Shown: one piece after another, positions 1 through 6,190 of the stretch | Layout: every line of letters starts with the position of its first letter | Position numbering within the stretch: position 1 is the stretch's first letter | From: Methanobacteriaceae archaeon | GTDB lineage: Archaea > Methanobacteriota > Methanobacteria > Methanobacteriales > Methanobacteriaceae | Assembly: GCA_900766745.1 (NCBI GenBank) | Contig: CAAFWR010000055.1 | Coordinates: 1 to 11,987 of the forward strand | DNA length: 11,987 nt | Reading direction: 5' to 3' | Made by a program: the position numbers and the translations under genes | Notes under the pieces: model-generated | Told to the model about the DNA's origin: nothing | The model's database searches: none | Seen by the model: the letters and a program-made list of their open reading frames with translations, nothing else

Positions 1-123
1 AAAATAAAATACATTGATAAAAAATAATGATGAAAATAAGTTTAATAGACAAAACAAATATGTTCCCTATTAAAAATTAAAGCCTTAAAAATTCAAAATG
101 AGTTTTGGCCAACACTCTTAATG

Positions 124-180
124 AAAAAAATAAAAATGAAAAAATAAAATTTTTAATAAAAAATAATCTAATGAAAAAAA
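124..180 (-). terminator. T-run terminator region after the tRNA methyltransferase gene
   Basis: Downstream of the stop codon at 215-217, the minus strand carries several runs of five to seven T residues (for example 180-174, 163-158 and 144-139). This is the usual look of archaeal intrinsic termination, which needs T-runs and not necessarily a hairpin. A 10-bp palindrome, AGTAATTACT, lies at 203-212, just after the stop codon. The rest of 1-214 is AT-rich and I see no gene or RNA in it. Confidence 0.45.
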
Positions 181-214
181 GTAGGGATAGCTAGAAAAAT
201 AAAGTAATTACTAT

Positions 215-1267
215 TTATACTTTTTCATTATCTTTTCTTAAAACTGTTATAACTCGTGTTAAGCTTCTATGCATTTTAATATAATATTGTTCTAGAATCT
301 TAAATCCTGTGGCTTTTGCAATAGGTTCTAAATCAACATAATGTGGACTAGCCATACATAAGTAAGCATCATCCTTCATATTATTAAATATTGAAGTGAA
401 GAATTCTTTAAAGATATCATTTCCTTTCATATCTCCAGTTGATGTTGAGATACCGTATGGGGGATCTGTTACAACAGCTGAGGCTTCTTCGTACATTTTA
501 AGTTCACGTACATCAACATTAAATGTCCTGTAGTTTTCTATTCCACAATATTCCAGATTAATAGCTGTTCCATTTTTCATTTTCCAGTTGATATCAGAGC
601 CTGCAACTTTACATCCTATTAATCCTCCTTCTATAAGTATCCCTCCAGTTCCGCAAAAGGGATCTAACAATAGCTGATTTTCTTTTACTCTTGAGAGATT
701 TACCATACATCGGGCTAATTTTGGACTCATCGATCCAGGATAGAAAAATGGGCGTTTATGCGGTTTAATTTCTTCAAAGTGTTTTTTGTCAAGTTTTATC
801 TTCTCACATGCAAGGTATATTGTGTCTTCAAATGCAACTATTTTTATTAGTGATTTGGGATTATCTAATTTTACTTTAATGTTGTCTTCTTCTGTTAGTG
901 TAGATAATATTAATGAACCTACTTTTCTTTCAGTAGCTGTAGTATCTAAATCTGAGTTAAATCTTTTTACCCTTACTGCAAAATTTTCTGAAATGTATTC
1001 TTTCCAGTTTATTGAGAGAACTTTTTCTTCTAATTGACTGGCTGGAAATTTTTCTATTACTTCATGTACTTCATGAGTGTATCCAAGTCTTTTTGTGAAT
1101 ATCCTGTAATATTCTTCAAGGTTTTCCTTTGAGATATTGGTGATTGTTACTAGACCTTCTGTTATTATATTCGGTTTTCCCTGAATTTCTTCACATTCCA
1201 TTACTGCGTTGAGTTCAGCAAATGGCAATTCAGGATGTTCTTGTGATTGGATAAAAAGTAATTCCAT
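215..1267 (-). CDS. trmG10: tRNA (guanine(10)-N2)-methyltransferase, THUMP-domain archaeal Trm-G10 type
   Basis: This 350-residue cytoplasmic enzyme should methylate N2 of G10 in tRNA using SAM. The N-terminal half (about 45-155) fits a THUMP RNA-binding module. The C-terminal half is a Rossmann methyltransferase: SAM-binding motif I DPFCGTGG at 202-209, acidic motif SDIN at 224-227, and the catalytic TDPPYG at 267-272, typical of base N-methyltransferases. The ending HRSLTRVI (333-340) and the length both suit the archaeal TIGR01177-type family. The ATG is preceded by AGGTGA, which overlaps the stop codon of the upstream PH-domain gene only 6 bases away, so the two are probably translationally coupled. 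The family is clear. The exact position methylated is assigned from the family, not from the sequence. Confidence 0.93.
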   Translation of the reverse strand: MELLFIQSQEHPELPFAELNAVMECEEIQGKPNIITEGLVTITNISKENLEEYYRIFTKRLGYTHEVHEVIEKFPASQLEEKVLSINWKEYISENFAVRVKRFNSDLDTTATERKVGSLILSTLTEEDNIKVKLDNPKSLIKIVAFEDTIYLACEKIKLDKKHFEEIKPHKRPFFYPGSMSPKLARCMVNLSRVKENQLLLDPFCGTGGILIEGGLIGCKVAGSDINWKMKNGTAINLEYCGIENYRTFNVDVRELKMYEEASAVVTDPPYGISTSTGDMKGNDIFKEFFTSIFNNMKDDAYLCMASPHYVDLEPIAKATGFKILEQYYIKMHRSLTRVITVLRKDNEKV

Positions 1268-1273
1268 TATATT

Positions 1274-2356
1274 TCACCTGTCAAATTTTTGAAAGTGCCT
1301 TTCAACTATTTTTTCTGATGATTCTTTTTGGGGTTTTTTTTCTTCTTGATGAATGTTCAGTTCCTCTTTGTTGTTTTGATAAAATTCTTCCATTGAATCA
1401 TAGTCATAGTCATTGTAGTAAGGCTCTGAGTCTTTATAATAAGGTTCTGACTCTTTATAGTATGAATCTTGATTTTTATAATAGGGTTCAGGGTCTTCCT
1501 GATAATCGTTTCTAGAATTGTATTTTCTGTCTATATCATTCATTGCATAGCTTATATTGTCTTCCAGGTTATCGTCATAATATTCGTAGTCGTAATTTTG
1601 AGGCCTTTTTCTATTGCCGTACTCTGGATAGTCTTCATATTCATAGTTTCTATAACCATGTTGTGGAGATTCCTCTTCTACGAACCTGTTGTTCAACTCT
1701 GGACGGTAATCCTCTGGATAGTATTCTTCCCCATAGAATCTTTTATTCGAATCATTGTTTTCTAGTCCAGATCTTTTTCTATTATTTCCCCTTGGTTTGT
1801 ATTCTCTGTCAGCATACATTTCATCTTGTTGTGGTTTATTGATTTGATTGAATAGTATGTCTTCTACTTCACCTGGATTGGAAATGTTTGAAAGTACCAT
1901 GCTGTTGTTGTCATAGGCGCTGTATGCTCTTATGGTGCCTATGTTCAGTATTTTCTCTAGAATGTTTTGTGATAAATCAATGTCTTGAATGGATCTGTAA
2001 GGCATATATGTTTTTTTAGTGTTTAGCACTCCTTTTTTTGCAATTATTCTCTGATTTGTTATGGTGTATGAAGTTGAGTACCATGAAAGCAACTGCCATA
2101 TGATATAAATCAAATCGAATAGCATTAAAAGGACAATAGCTAACATCACGTATCCTGTTAGTCCTATTTTAATGTAGGATATCATGTACATTTGTAAATC
2201 TGAGATTAATGATTTAACAGGACCTGAAATCCAAAAAAGAATTATTAATACAATAATACCATAAATAGCTTTTTTACAACCAAGTATCATATTTGGCCTA
2301 TTTTGATAAATAGTTCTTTCATTAGCTATTTTTTTATTCTTTTTATCAAAAAACAT
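1274..2356 (-). CDS. two-helix membrane protein with bacterial-type PH (bPH2/DUF304) domain and tyrosine-rich repeat tail
   Basis: Two hydrophobic helices (about 29-52 and 66-92) form a hairpin in the membrane. The segment that follows, YTITNQRIIAKKG at 97-109 through about 172, including MPYRSIQDID at 118-127, is the hallmark of YdbS/YdbT-type bacterial PH domains. From about 175 to 360 the protein is highly charged, low-complexity and rich in Tyr, Glu, Asp and Asn, with 7-residue repeats near 288-317. Family members usually end soon after the PH domain, so this tail is an extension and is probably cytoplasmic and disordered. The function of these PH domains in archaea is not established. 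The gene sits 6 bases upstream of trmG10. No ribosome binding site is visible, and a TATA-like box about 30 bases upstream suggests a nearly leaderless mRNA. Confidence 0.85.
   Translation of the reverse strand: MFFDKKNKKIANERTIYQNRPNMILGCKKAIYGIIVLIILFWISGPVKSLISDLQMYMISYIKIGLTGYVMLAIVLLMLFDLIYIIWQLLSWYSTSYTITNQRIIAKKGVLNTKKTYMPYRSIQDIDLSQNILEKILNIGTIRAYSAYDNNSMVLSNISNPGEVEDILFNQINKPQQDEMYADREYKPRGNNRKRSGLENNDSNKRFYGEEYYPEDYRPELNNRFVEEESPQHGYRNYEYEDYPEYGNRKRPQNYDYEYYDDNLEDNISYAMNDIDRKYNSRNDYQEDPEPYYKNQDSYYKESEPYYKDSEPYYNDYDYDSMEEFYQNNKEELNIHQEEKKPQKESSEKIVERHFQKFDR
1409..1495 (-). repeat. 21-bp coding repeats, (S/D)EPYYKD-type heptads
   Basis: Residues 288-317 of the PH-domain protein are about four degenerate 7-residue units: DPEPYYK, DSYYKES, EPYYKDS and EPYYNDY. 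At DNA level this is a 21-bp periodicity. It could vary in copy number between strains through slippage. Confidence 0.75.
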
Positions 2357-2373
2357 AATATTCTATAAGATTA

Positions 2374-2396
2374 TCATTTTAAATAAATTTTTAGGA
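2374..2396 (-). promoter_or_regulatory. possible promoter of the PH-domain / trmG10 unit
   Basis: The minus strand reads CCTAAAAATTTATTTAAAAT here, an A-rich BRE-like stretch followed by a TATA-like ATTTATTTAA. Its centre, near 2385, is about 27-30 bases from the start codon at 2356. Transcription would then begin almost at the ATG, which fits the lack of a ribosome binding site. The box is weak, so this is tentative. Confidence 0.35.
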
Positions 2397-2407
2397 AATA
2401 GAATTTT

Positions 2408-2430
2408 AAAAAAAAAGTTAAAAATAATAA
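2408..2430 (-). terminator. T-run terminator after PAN and the C/D sRNA
   Basis: Directly after the sRNA terminal stem the minus strand carries T5, ATTA-type spacing, another T5 (2424-2420) and T9 (2416-2408). This is a strong archaeal-type terminator that would end both the PAN mRNA and the sRNA transcript. Confidence 0.65.
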
Positions 2431-2492
2431 AAAGCCTCAGCTCGCCCATCATTCATCACATATCAGAGCTCATAGGGTTCATCATTGGCTTT
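2431..2492 (-). ncRNA. box C/D guide sRNA (2'-O-methylation guide) in the PAN 3' untranslated region
   Basis: Read on the minus strand, this 62-nt element has every part of an archaeal C/D sRNA in the right order. It starts with stem strand AAAGCC (2492-2487) and one unpaired A, then box C AUGAUGA (2485-2479). Guide 1 is the 12-nt ACCCUAUGAGCU (2478-2467), followed by box D' CUGA (2466-2463). After a 3-nt spacer UAU come box C' GUGAUGA (2459-2453), the 12-nt guide 2 AUGAUGGGCGAG (2452-2441), box D CUGA (2440-2437) and stem strand GGCUUU (2436-2431). The 6-bp stem with one extra nucleotide before box C is what an L7Ae-bound kink-turn needs. By the D-plus-5 rule each guide targets a C, in AGCUCAUAGGGU and CUCGCCCAUCAU. 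I could not assign these to a place in rRNA or tRNA. It begins 10 nt after the PAN stop codon on the same strand, so it may be processed from the PAN transcript. Confidence 0.85.
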
Positions 2493-2501
2493 CTATAAAA
2501 T

Positions 2502-3755
2502 TTATCCAAACATTACGCCAGCTTCTTGCTGATATTGCTCTTTATTTTTTGCATTTGATATTTTATCAACTGCATCCATAAAGTCAGCGACGGTTACTTC
2601 TTCACGTTTGTCACGAATTGCAAACATTCCTGCTTCAGTACAGACCGCTTTTAAATCTGCTCCAGATAATCCGTTAGTTAATTCTGTAAGTAAATCTATT
2701 TCTGCATCATCAGCTAGAGACATTCCTTTAGTGTGGATTTTGAGGATTTCTTTTCTTCCTTCATCACCTGGAAGTGGGACTTCTATAAATCTGTCAAAAC
2801 GTCCCGGTCTTAGAAGTGCAGGGTCTAAAATATCAGGCCTGTTGGTTGCTCCAATAATTCCAATATCCCCTCTTGATTCAAATCCATCAAGCTCTGCTAG
2901 TAATTGCATTAAAGTTCTTTGGACTTCTCTGTCTCCACTTGTAGAGCTTTTAAGTCTTTGAGCTGCTACTGCATCAAGTTCATCGATAAATATGATAGCC
3001 GGTGCTTTTTCTTTTGCAAGTTCAAATACTTCACGCACTAATCTTGCACCTTCACCTATATATTTTTTAACAAATTCTGAAGCTACTATTTTAATAAATG
3101 TTGCATTGGTTTCATTAGCTACAGCTTTTGCCAATAATGTTTTTCCAGTTCCTGGAGGTCCGTATAGTAAAACACCTTTTGGTGGGTCGATTCCTATTTT
3201 TTCAAATAGTTCTGGTTCTTTTAAAGGTAATTCTACAGTTTCTTTTACCTCTATGATTTGATCTTCAAGTCCGCCTATTCTGTCGTAGGTAATGTCAGGT
3301 TTAGCTTCAATTTCCATTCCTGAGACATTTGCATCTTTTTCTGACGGCAGTATTTCAACTATACCAAAAGTCTGTTGATTTAATGCGACTCTTGAACCTG
3401 GAACCAATAGCTTTTCATCAAGGAATTTGGAGTAGTTCACTAAAAAACTTGGTCCTGTGCTGCTTTTGACTGTCATTCTATGATCATCTAAAACCTCTGT
3501 AATAGTAGCTAATACTAATGGAGGTGATCTGAATCTTTCAATTTCTGATCTTAAAGATTTAGCTTCTCTTTCCAGTCTTATTTTTTCATTTTCAATTAGG
3601 ACTTTGTCTTTTTCTAACTTCCTAACTTTCCACATTAAATTACTTTTATTTTTAGAATTTTCTTCTTTAATTAAATTGATTTCCGCTTCCATTTCATCAA
3701 TTTTATTTATTAACTCTTCTTTAGAAGAATCTTCTAATTTATCAATATTAGTCAA
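2502..3755 (-). CDS. pan: proteasome-activating nucleotidase (PAN), AAA+ ATPase
   Basis: PAN is the hexameric ATPase that unfolds proteins and feeds them into the archaeal 20S proteasome. In order along 417 residues: an N-terminal coiled coil (about 13-75), a Pro-Pro pair at the neck (78-79), an OB domain (about 80-138) and the AAA+ domain. The ATPase motifs are Walker A GPPGTGKT (199-206), pore loop KYIGEG (231-236), Walker B IIFIDELD (254-261), sensor ATN (303-305) and RPGRFDR with the arginine fingers (316-322). The C-terminus is Met-Phe-Gly, where proteasome-docking HbYX tails normally have Tyr. Length is normal for PAN. The start is TTG, chosen because GGAGATGAT lies 3 bases upstream. 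It diverges from aMBF1 and carries a C/D sRNA in its 3' untranslated region. Confidence 0.97.
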   Translation of the reverse strand: MTNIDKLEDSSKEELINKIDEMEAEINLIKEENSKNKSNLMWKVRKLEKDKVLIENEKIRLEREAKSLRSEIERFRSPPLVLATITEVLDDHRMTVKSSTGPSFLVNYSKFLDEKLLVPGSRVALNQQTFGIVEILPSEKDANVSGMEIEAKPDITYDRIGGLEDQIIEVKETVELPLKEPELFEKIGIDPPKGVLLYGPPGTGKTLLAKAVANETNATFIKIVASEFVKKYIGEGARLVREVFELAKEKAPAIIFIDELDAVAAQRLKSSTSGDREVQRTLMQLLAELDGFESRGDIGIIGATNRPDILDPALLRPGRFDRFIEVPLPGDEGRKEILKIHTKGMSLADDAEIDLLTELTNGLSGADLKAVCTEAGMFAIRDKREEVTVADFMDAVDKISNAKNKEQYQQEAGVMFG

Positions 3756-3758
3756 TAT

Positions 3759-3767
3759 ATCATCTCC
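3759..3767 (-). promoter_or_regulatory. ribosome binding site fixing the TTG start of PAN
   Basis: The minus strand reads GGAGATGAT, one mismatch from the full anti-16S sequence GGAGGTGAT, and ends 3 bases before the TTG at 3755-3753. The ATG inside it is in another frame and meets a stop three codons later, so TTG is the credible start. Confidence 0.7.
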
Positions 3768-3850
3768 ATATATTGTTTTATTAATAGATTATTGTCCAAC
3801 ATCAAATTACTTTAATAACCAATTGTTACTTTATAATATTTATAAGTTCA

Positions 3851-3858
3851 TATATAAA
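3851..3858 (-). promoter_or_regulatory. TATA box of PAN
   Basis: The minus strand holds a perfect archaeal TTTATATA preceded by ATAAGG, a possible BRE. Transcription would start near 3828-3832, giving a leader of roughly 75 nt before the TTG start. Confidence 0.65.
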
Positions 3859-3865
3859 CCTTATG

Positions 3866-3886
3866 ATATCTACTAATAATAGATAT
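3866..3886. promoter_or_regulatory. inverted repeat between the divergent PAN and aMBF1 promoters
   Basis: ATATCTA (3866-3872) and TAGATAT (3880-3886) form a perfect 7-bp inverted repeat around a 7-base spacer. It lies immediately upstream of the PAN TATA box and about 30 bases upstream of the aMBF1 promoter. That position suits a shared operator, but in DNA this AT-rich a repeat of this size can arise by chance. Confidence 0.3.
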
Positions 3887-3913
3887 TATTAATGTTTTAC
3901 TTAAAAAATTAAT

Positions 3914-3932
3914 GGGAAATTTTTAATAATAT
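3914..3932 (+). promoter_or_regulatory. probable BRE/TATA of aMBF1
   Basis: GGGAAA followed by TTTTTAATAATATA resembles a BRE plus a degenerate TATA box. Transcription would start near 3948-3952, leaving a short leader of about 20 nt with no clear ribosome binding site. Confidence 0.4.
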
Positions 3933-3967
3933 AACTAAAATAATAAGTACTATATTAAATATGAGAA

Positions 3968-4465
3968 ATGATTCTTATGGAATGTGAAATCTGCGGAAAA
4001 CCAATTTCTGACCACCCAAAGAGAGTAAAAATTGATAGCTCTGTAATGGCTGTTTGTGATGAATGTGCTAAATTTGGAAGAATACAGAAAGAACCTCCAA
4101 AACCAAAATTCATAAAACAAAAGAAGAAAAACAGCAAAAACACAAAAAAACAACAACAACAAAAAAGAAGAGAAGAACCACAAGAAGAGCTAATAGAAAA
4201 TTACGACGAAATAATAAGAAAGAAAAGAGAATCAAAAAACTGGACCCGTGAACAATTAGGTCAAAAAATCAACGAAAAAATTTCTGTAATCAATAGAATC
4301 GAATCTGGGAAAATGGTTCCTGATACAAAACTGATTAAAAAGTTAGAAAAAACATTAGATATAGAATTACTAGAACAATACAATACTGATGATTTAAGCC
4401 AATACCTTGGAAATTCAGACTCTGGCGTTAAATTAGGCAGTATAGTTAAAATTAAAAGAAAGTAG
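3968..4465 (+). CDS. multiprotein bridging factor aMBF1 (zinc ribbon plus HTH)
   Basis: This is the archaeal homologue of eukaryotic MBF1. The N-terminus is a zinc ribbon with CEIC at 6-9 and CDEC at 30-33. A long basic, Gln- and Lys-rich linker (about 42-75) leads to an XRE/Cro-type HTH (about 78-136, with RKKRESKNWTREQLGQKI and RIESGKMVPD). The C-terminal GVKLGSIVKIKRK is typical of aMBF1. The archaeal protein has been linked to translation and ribosome association rather than to classical coactivation. The ATG at 3968 gives MILMECEIC. The internal ATG at 3977 gives MECEIC, closer to the usual family start, and may be the real one. It is the only plus-strand gene here, divergent from PAN and convergent with the DUF356-like gene, whose stop abuts its own. 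Confidence 0.93.
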   Translation: MILMECEICGKPISDHPKRVKIDSSVMAVCDECAKFGRIQKEPPKPKFIKQKKKNSKNTKKQQQQKRREEPQEELIENYDEIIRKKRESKNWTREQLGQKINEKISVINRIESGKMVPDTKLIKKLEKTLDIELLEQYNTDDLSQYLGNSDSGVKLGSIVKIKRK

Positions 4466-4511
4466 CTATCTTCTAGAATAGCTATTTAATTTATTATTTT
4501 TTATAATTTTT
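4463..4511 (+). terminator. hairpin plus T-rich terminator of aMBF1
   Basis: TAGCTAT (4463-4469) pairs with ATAGCTA (4478-4484) around an 8-base loop, and a T-rich stretch follows to about 4511. The aMBF1 stop codon TAG is the first three bases of the stem. The element lies inside the last codons of the convergent gene. Confidence 0.55.
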
Positions 4512-4897
4512 CTGTTTTTAATTTTATAATCTCTCATCCCTTCACTTTTAGATTTGTGAGAATAATATCCTTCAAAATTAGGAGCAGTCTCTAACTTCTT
4601 TTTTAATTCCTCATAACCTTTGTACTCATCACTAATAATGACTACATGTGCTGGTGGATGAATATTTTTAATTTGAACAATACTTAAAGTAGTATCTTCT
4701 TTGACAAAAAAAGAGGTAGCTACCTTTGATTTTGTTCTTAATTTTGATTTTAAAATATTTTCAACAAGATTGTCTGCAAATTTCGCGTCAATGATTTTTG
4801 GTTTACTTACTAAATTTAAGTTAGCGTGTCTTTCTAAGTCAGCTATTGAATTAAGTAACTTAGAATTGTTCTCACCTCTTATTAAAACTAATGCCAT
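4466..4897 (-). CDS. small conserved methanogen protein, probable DUF356 family
   Basis: This is a 143-residue soluble protein. The opening, LVLIRGENNSKLLNSIADLE at residues 3-22, and the central HPPAHVVIISDEY (about 80-92) resemble the DUF356 family, which is confined to methanogens and has no assigned function. I recognise it by memory of the family, not by a search. The last 30 residues (about 113-143) are strongly basic and end SYSRR, which could favour RNA or DNA contact. The ATG has a strong AGGAGAT ribosome binding site (4909-4903). It follows the exported-protein gene by 30 bases, mostly T on the coding strand, and ends exactly next to the aMBF1 stop on the other strand. Confidence 0.72.
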   Translation of the reverse strand: MALVLIRGENNSKLLNSIADLERHANLNLVSKPKIIDAKFADNLVENILKSKLRTKSKVATSFFVKEDTTLSIVQIKNIHPPAHVVIISDEYKGYEELKKKLETAPNFEGYYSHKSKSEGMRDYKIKNRKIIKNNKLNSYSRR

Positions 4898-4910
4898 TTT
4901 ATATCTCCTT

Positions 4911-4927
4911 AAAAAAATAAAAAAAAA
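4911..4927 (-). terminator. T9-A-T7 run between the exported-protein gene and the DUF356-like gene
   Basis: Right after the stop at 4928 the minus strand reads T9, A, T7, and the ribosome binding site of the next gene follows at once. It looks like an archaeal termination signal. There is no room for a separate promoter, so either termination is partial or the run simply separates two co-transcribed genes. Confidence 0.4.
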
Positions 4928-6181
4928 TTATTTTTGGAAAGATTTAAGAAGTCTGCTTCTAAAGACTACTAGAAGAATAAGTATAATTCCAATTACTGTT
5001 TGTATACTTCCCAAAATGTTTAAAATGTTTGAATCTATTGGTAAATCCCATGTTGGTGATGTTCTATCTCCAATTAATGGATTGAAATAAACCCCTACTG
5101 CTTTTGAATCTTTTTTAACATTTATATCCTTAGGCTCAACGTGATCAACACCTACTATAATACCATTGTCAATTGCTTTATTAATGGAATTGGAAATAGC
5201 CTTTGAATCATATCCATTATTAATTACAGCAGATTTAACTACATTAGATGTAGTAGCTGCTAATCCCGGCATGTCGCTACCATAAACTGATACACTAACA
5301 GAATTTTCAGAAACCGTTAATGCGTTTCCTAAAGCTTCATAAGCATGTATTGTTTTAAGTTCATGTCCACAATATGGACATTCGTCATAGTTTTCTGCTG
5401 ATGGATATCCTAACGCCCATCCACAATTCTCACAGCTTTTTGAATAAGGCTCATCCATAGCATAACCAGTATCATTCATTTGTCTTGGAGTAAACATATC
5501 TGTGGTGGATAATCCTGATACCAAATTAACACCACCTCCACCATATTTCTCTCCAGAGTCCCTAGCTACTTCCCCCATAGCTTCTGCTAGGATAGTGGTA
5601 GCTGGATAACCGTCTCTAATCATTTTACCAATATTCATAGCTGTTTCTTTACGAACAGCATCTGCAGTACCATACAAAGGATTTCCCTGAGTATTTCTCA
5701 AGTGAATAATAGCTCCTTTTTGACCTGGCTGCAACGTTGCAGTTCCACTTGAATATGGTGTTACAGTGATAGATGAATTATCTTCTACAGTAATAACATA
5801 TGCATTGAAAGAACCTGAAACAGCAGCTCCAATATATGGGCCTCCTACAACAAGACGAGCCCCATCATAACTACCTGCAACAGATGCGACTAGTGCTGCT
5901 GATGCATTATTCTTAAGAGTAGCTACAGCTTCAACAATAGATTCTAACCTTGATTCGGAACTACCAGTACCCCCTGAAAGTACAGCAAAATGATTATCTC
6001 TTGACATTAAAAATGTAGACTGGAACATGTTCTGTGCAAATGACATACTTCCAGCTGCTGCACCATTAGGATCCTCTCCTGTTGGATCTGTAATGATAAT
6101 TATGTTACAAGTAGCGGATACTGTGCTCATAAATAATAAAAGTATCATGAAAAATACTATTAATGGTTCACGTTTTCTCAA
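4928..6181 (-). CDS. exported, C-terminally anchored protein with an embedded zinc ribbon; function unknown
   Basis: I do not recognise a named family. The 417 residues begin with a signal peptide (basic MRKREP, hydrophobic 7-21, SAT near 22-24) and end with a membrane helix (about 388-406) and basic RSRLLKSFQK, so the body should lie outside the membrane with the tail inside. The region at 24-245 is rich in Gly, Ala and Ser, with TDPTGEDPNG at 31-40 and GGGG at 214-217. A four-cysteine ribbon, CENC (250-253) and CPYC (268-271), sits mid-protein and is unusual for an extracytoplasmic domain. The start is TTG, supported by AGGG 5 bases upstream. An in-frame ATT just before it is a less likely alternative. 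It follows the POTRA-like gene by 9 bases, in the same reading frame, so the two are almost surely one unit. An envelope role is inferred from topology and context. Confidence 0.8.
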   Translation of the reverse strand: MRKREPLIVFFMILLLFMSTVSATCNIIIITDPTGEDPNGAAAGSMSFAQNMFQSTFLMSRDNHFAVLSGGTGSSESRLESIVEAVATLKNNASAALVASVAGSYDGARLVVGGPYIGAAVSGSFNAYVITVEDNSSITVTPYSSGTATLQPGQKGAIIHLRNTQGNPLYGTADAVRKETAMNIGKMIRDGYPATTILAEAMGEVARDSGEKYGGGGVNLVSGLSTTDMFTPRQMNDTGYAMDEPYSKSCENCGWALGYPSAENYDECPYCGHELKTIHAYEALGNALTVSENSVSVSVYGSDMPGLAATTSNVVKSAVINNGYDSKAISNSINKAIDNGIIVGVDHVEPKDINVKKDSKAVGVYFNPLIGDRTSPTWDLPIDSNILNILGSIQTVIGIILILLVVFRSRLLKSFQK

Positions 6182-6190
6182 AATATCCCT

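Noticed and set aside
27..33. ATGATGA on the plus strand, a possible second C box
   Set aside because: No CTGA box follows at a suitable distance and no flanking stem is visible.
2441..2478. Assigning the two C/D guides to specific rRNA or tRNA positions
   Set aside because: No site could be matched with confidence from memory. The organism's own rRNA and tRNA sequences are needed.
3604..3876. Open frames opposite PAN, trmG10, the PH-domain gene and others
   Set aside because: They are antisense to well-recognised proteins, have no family features and show the composition of reversed codons.
4463..4484. TAGCTA-type short palindromes as a dispersed repeat family
   Set aside because: Similar words recur inside coding DNA as common Ala, Ile, Ser and Tyr codons. 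Only the one next to a T-rich tract looks functional.
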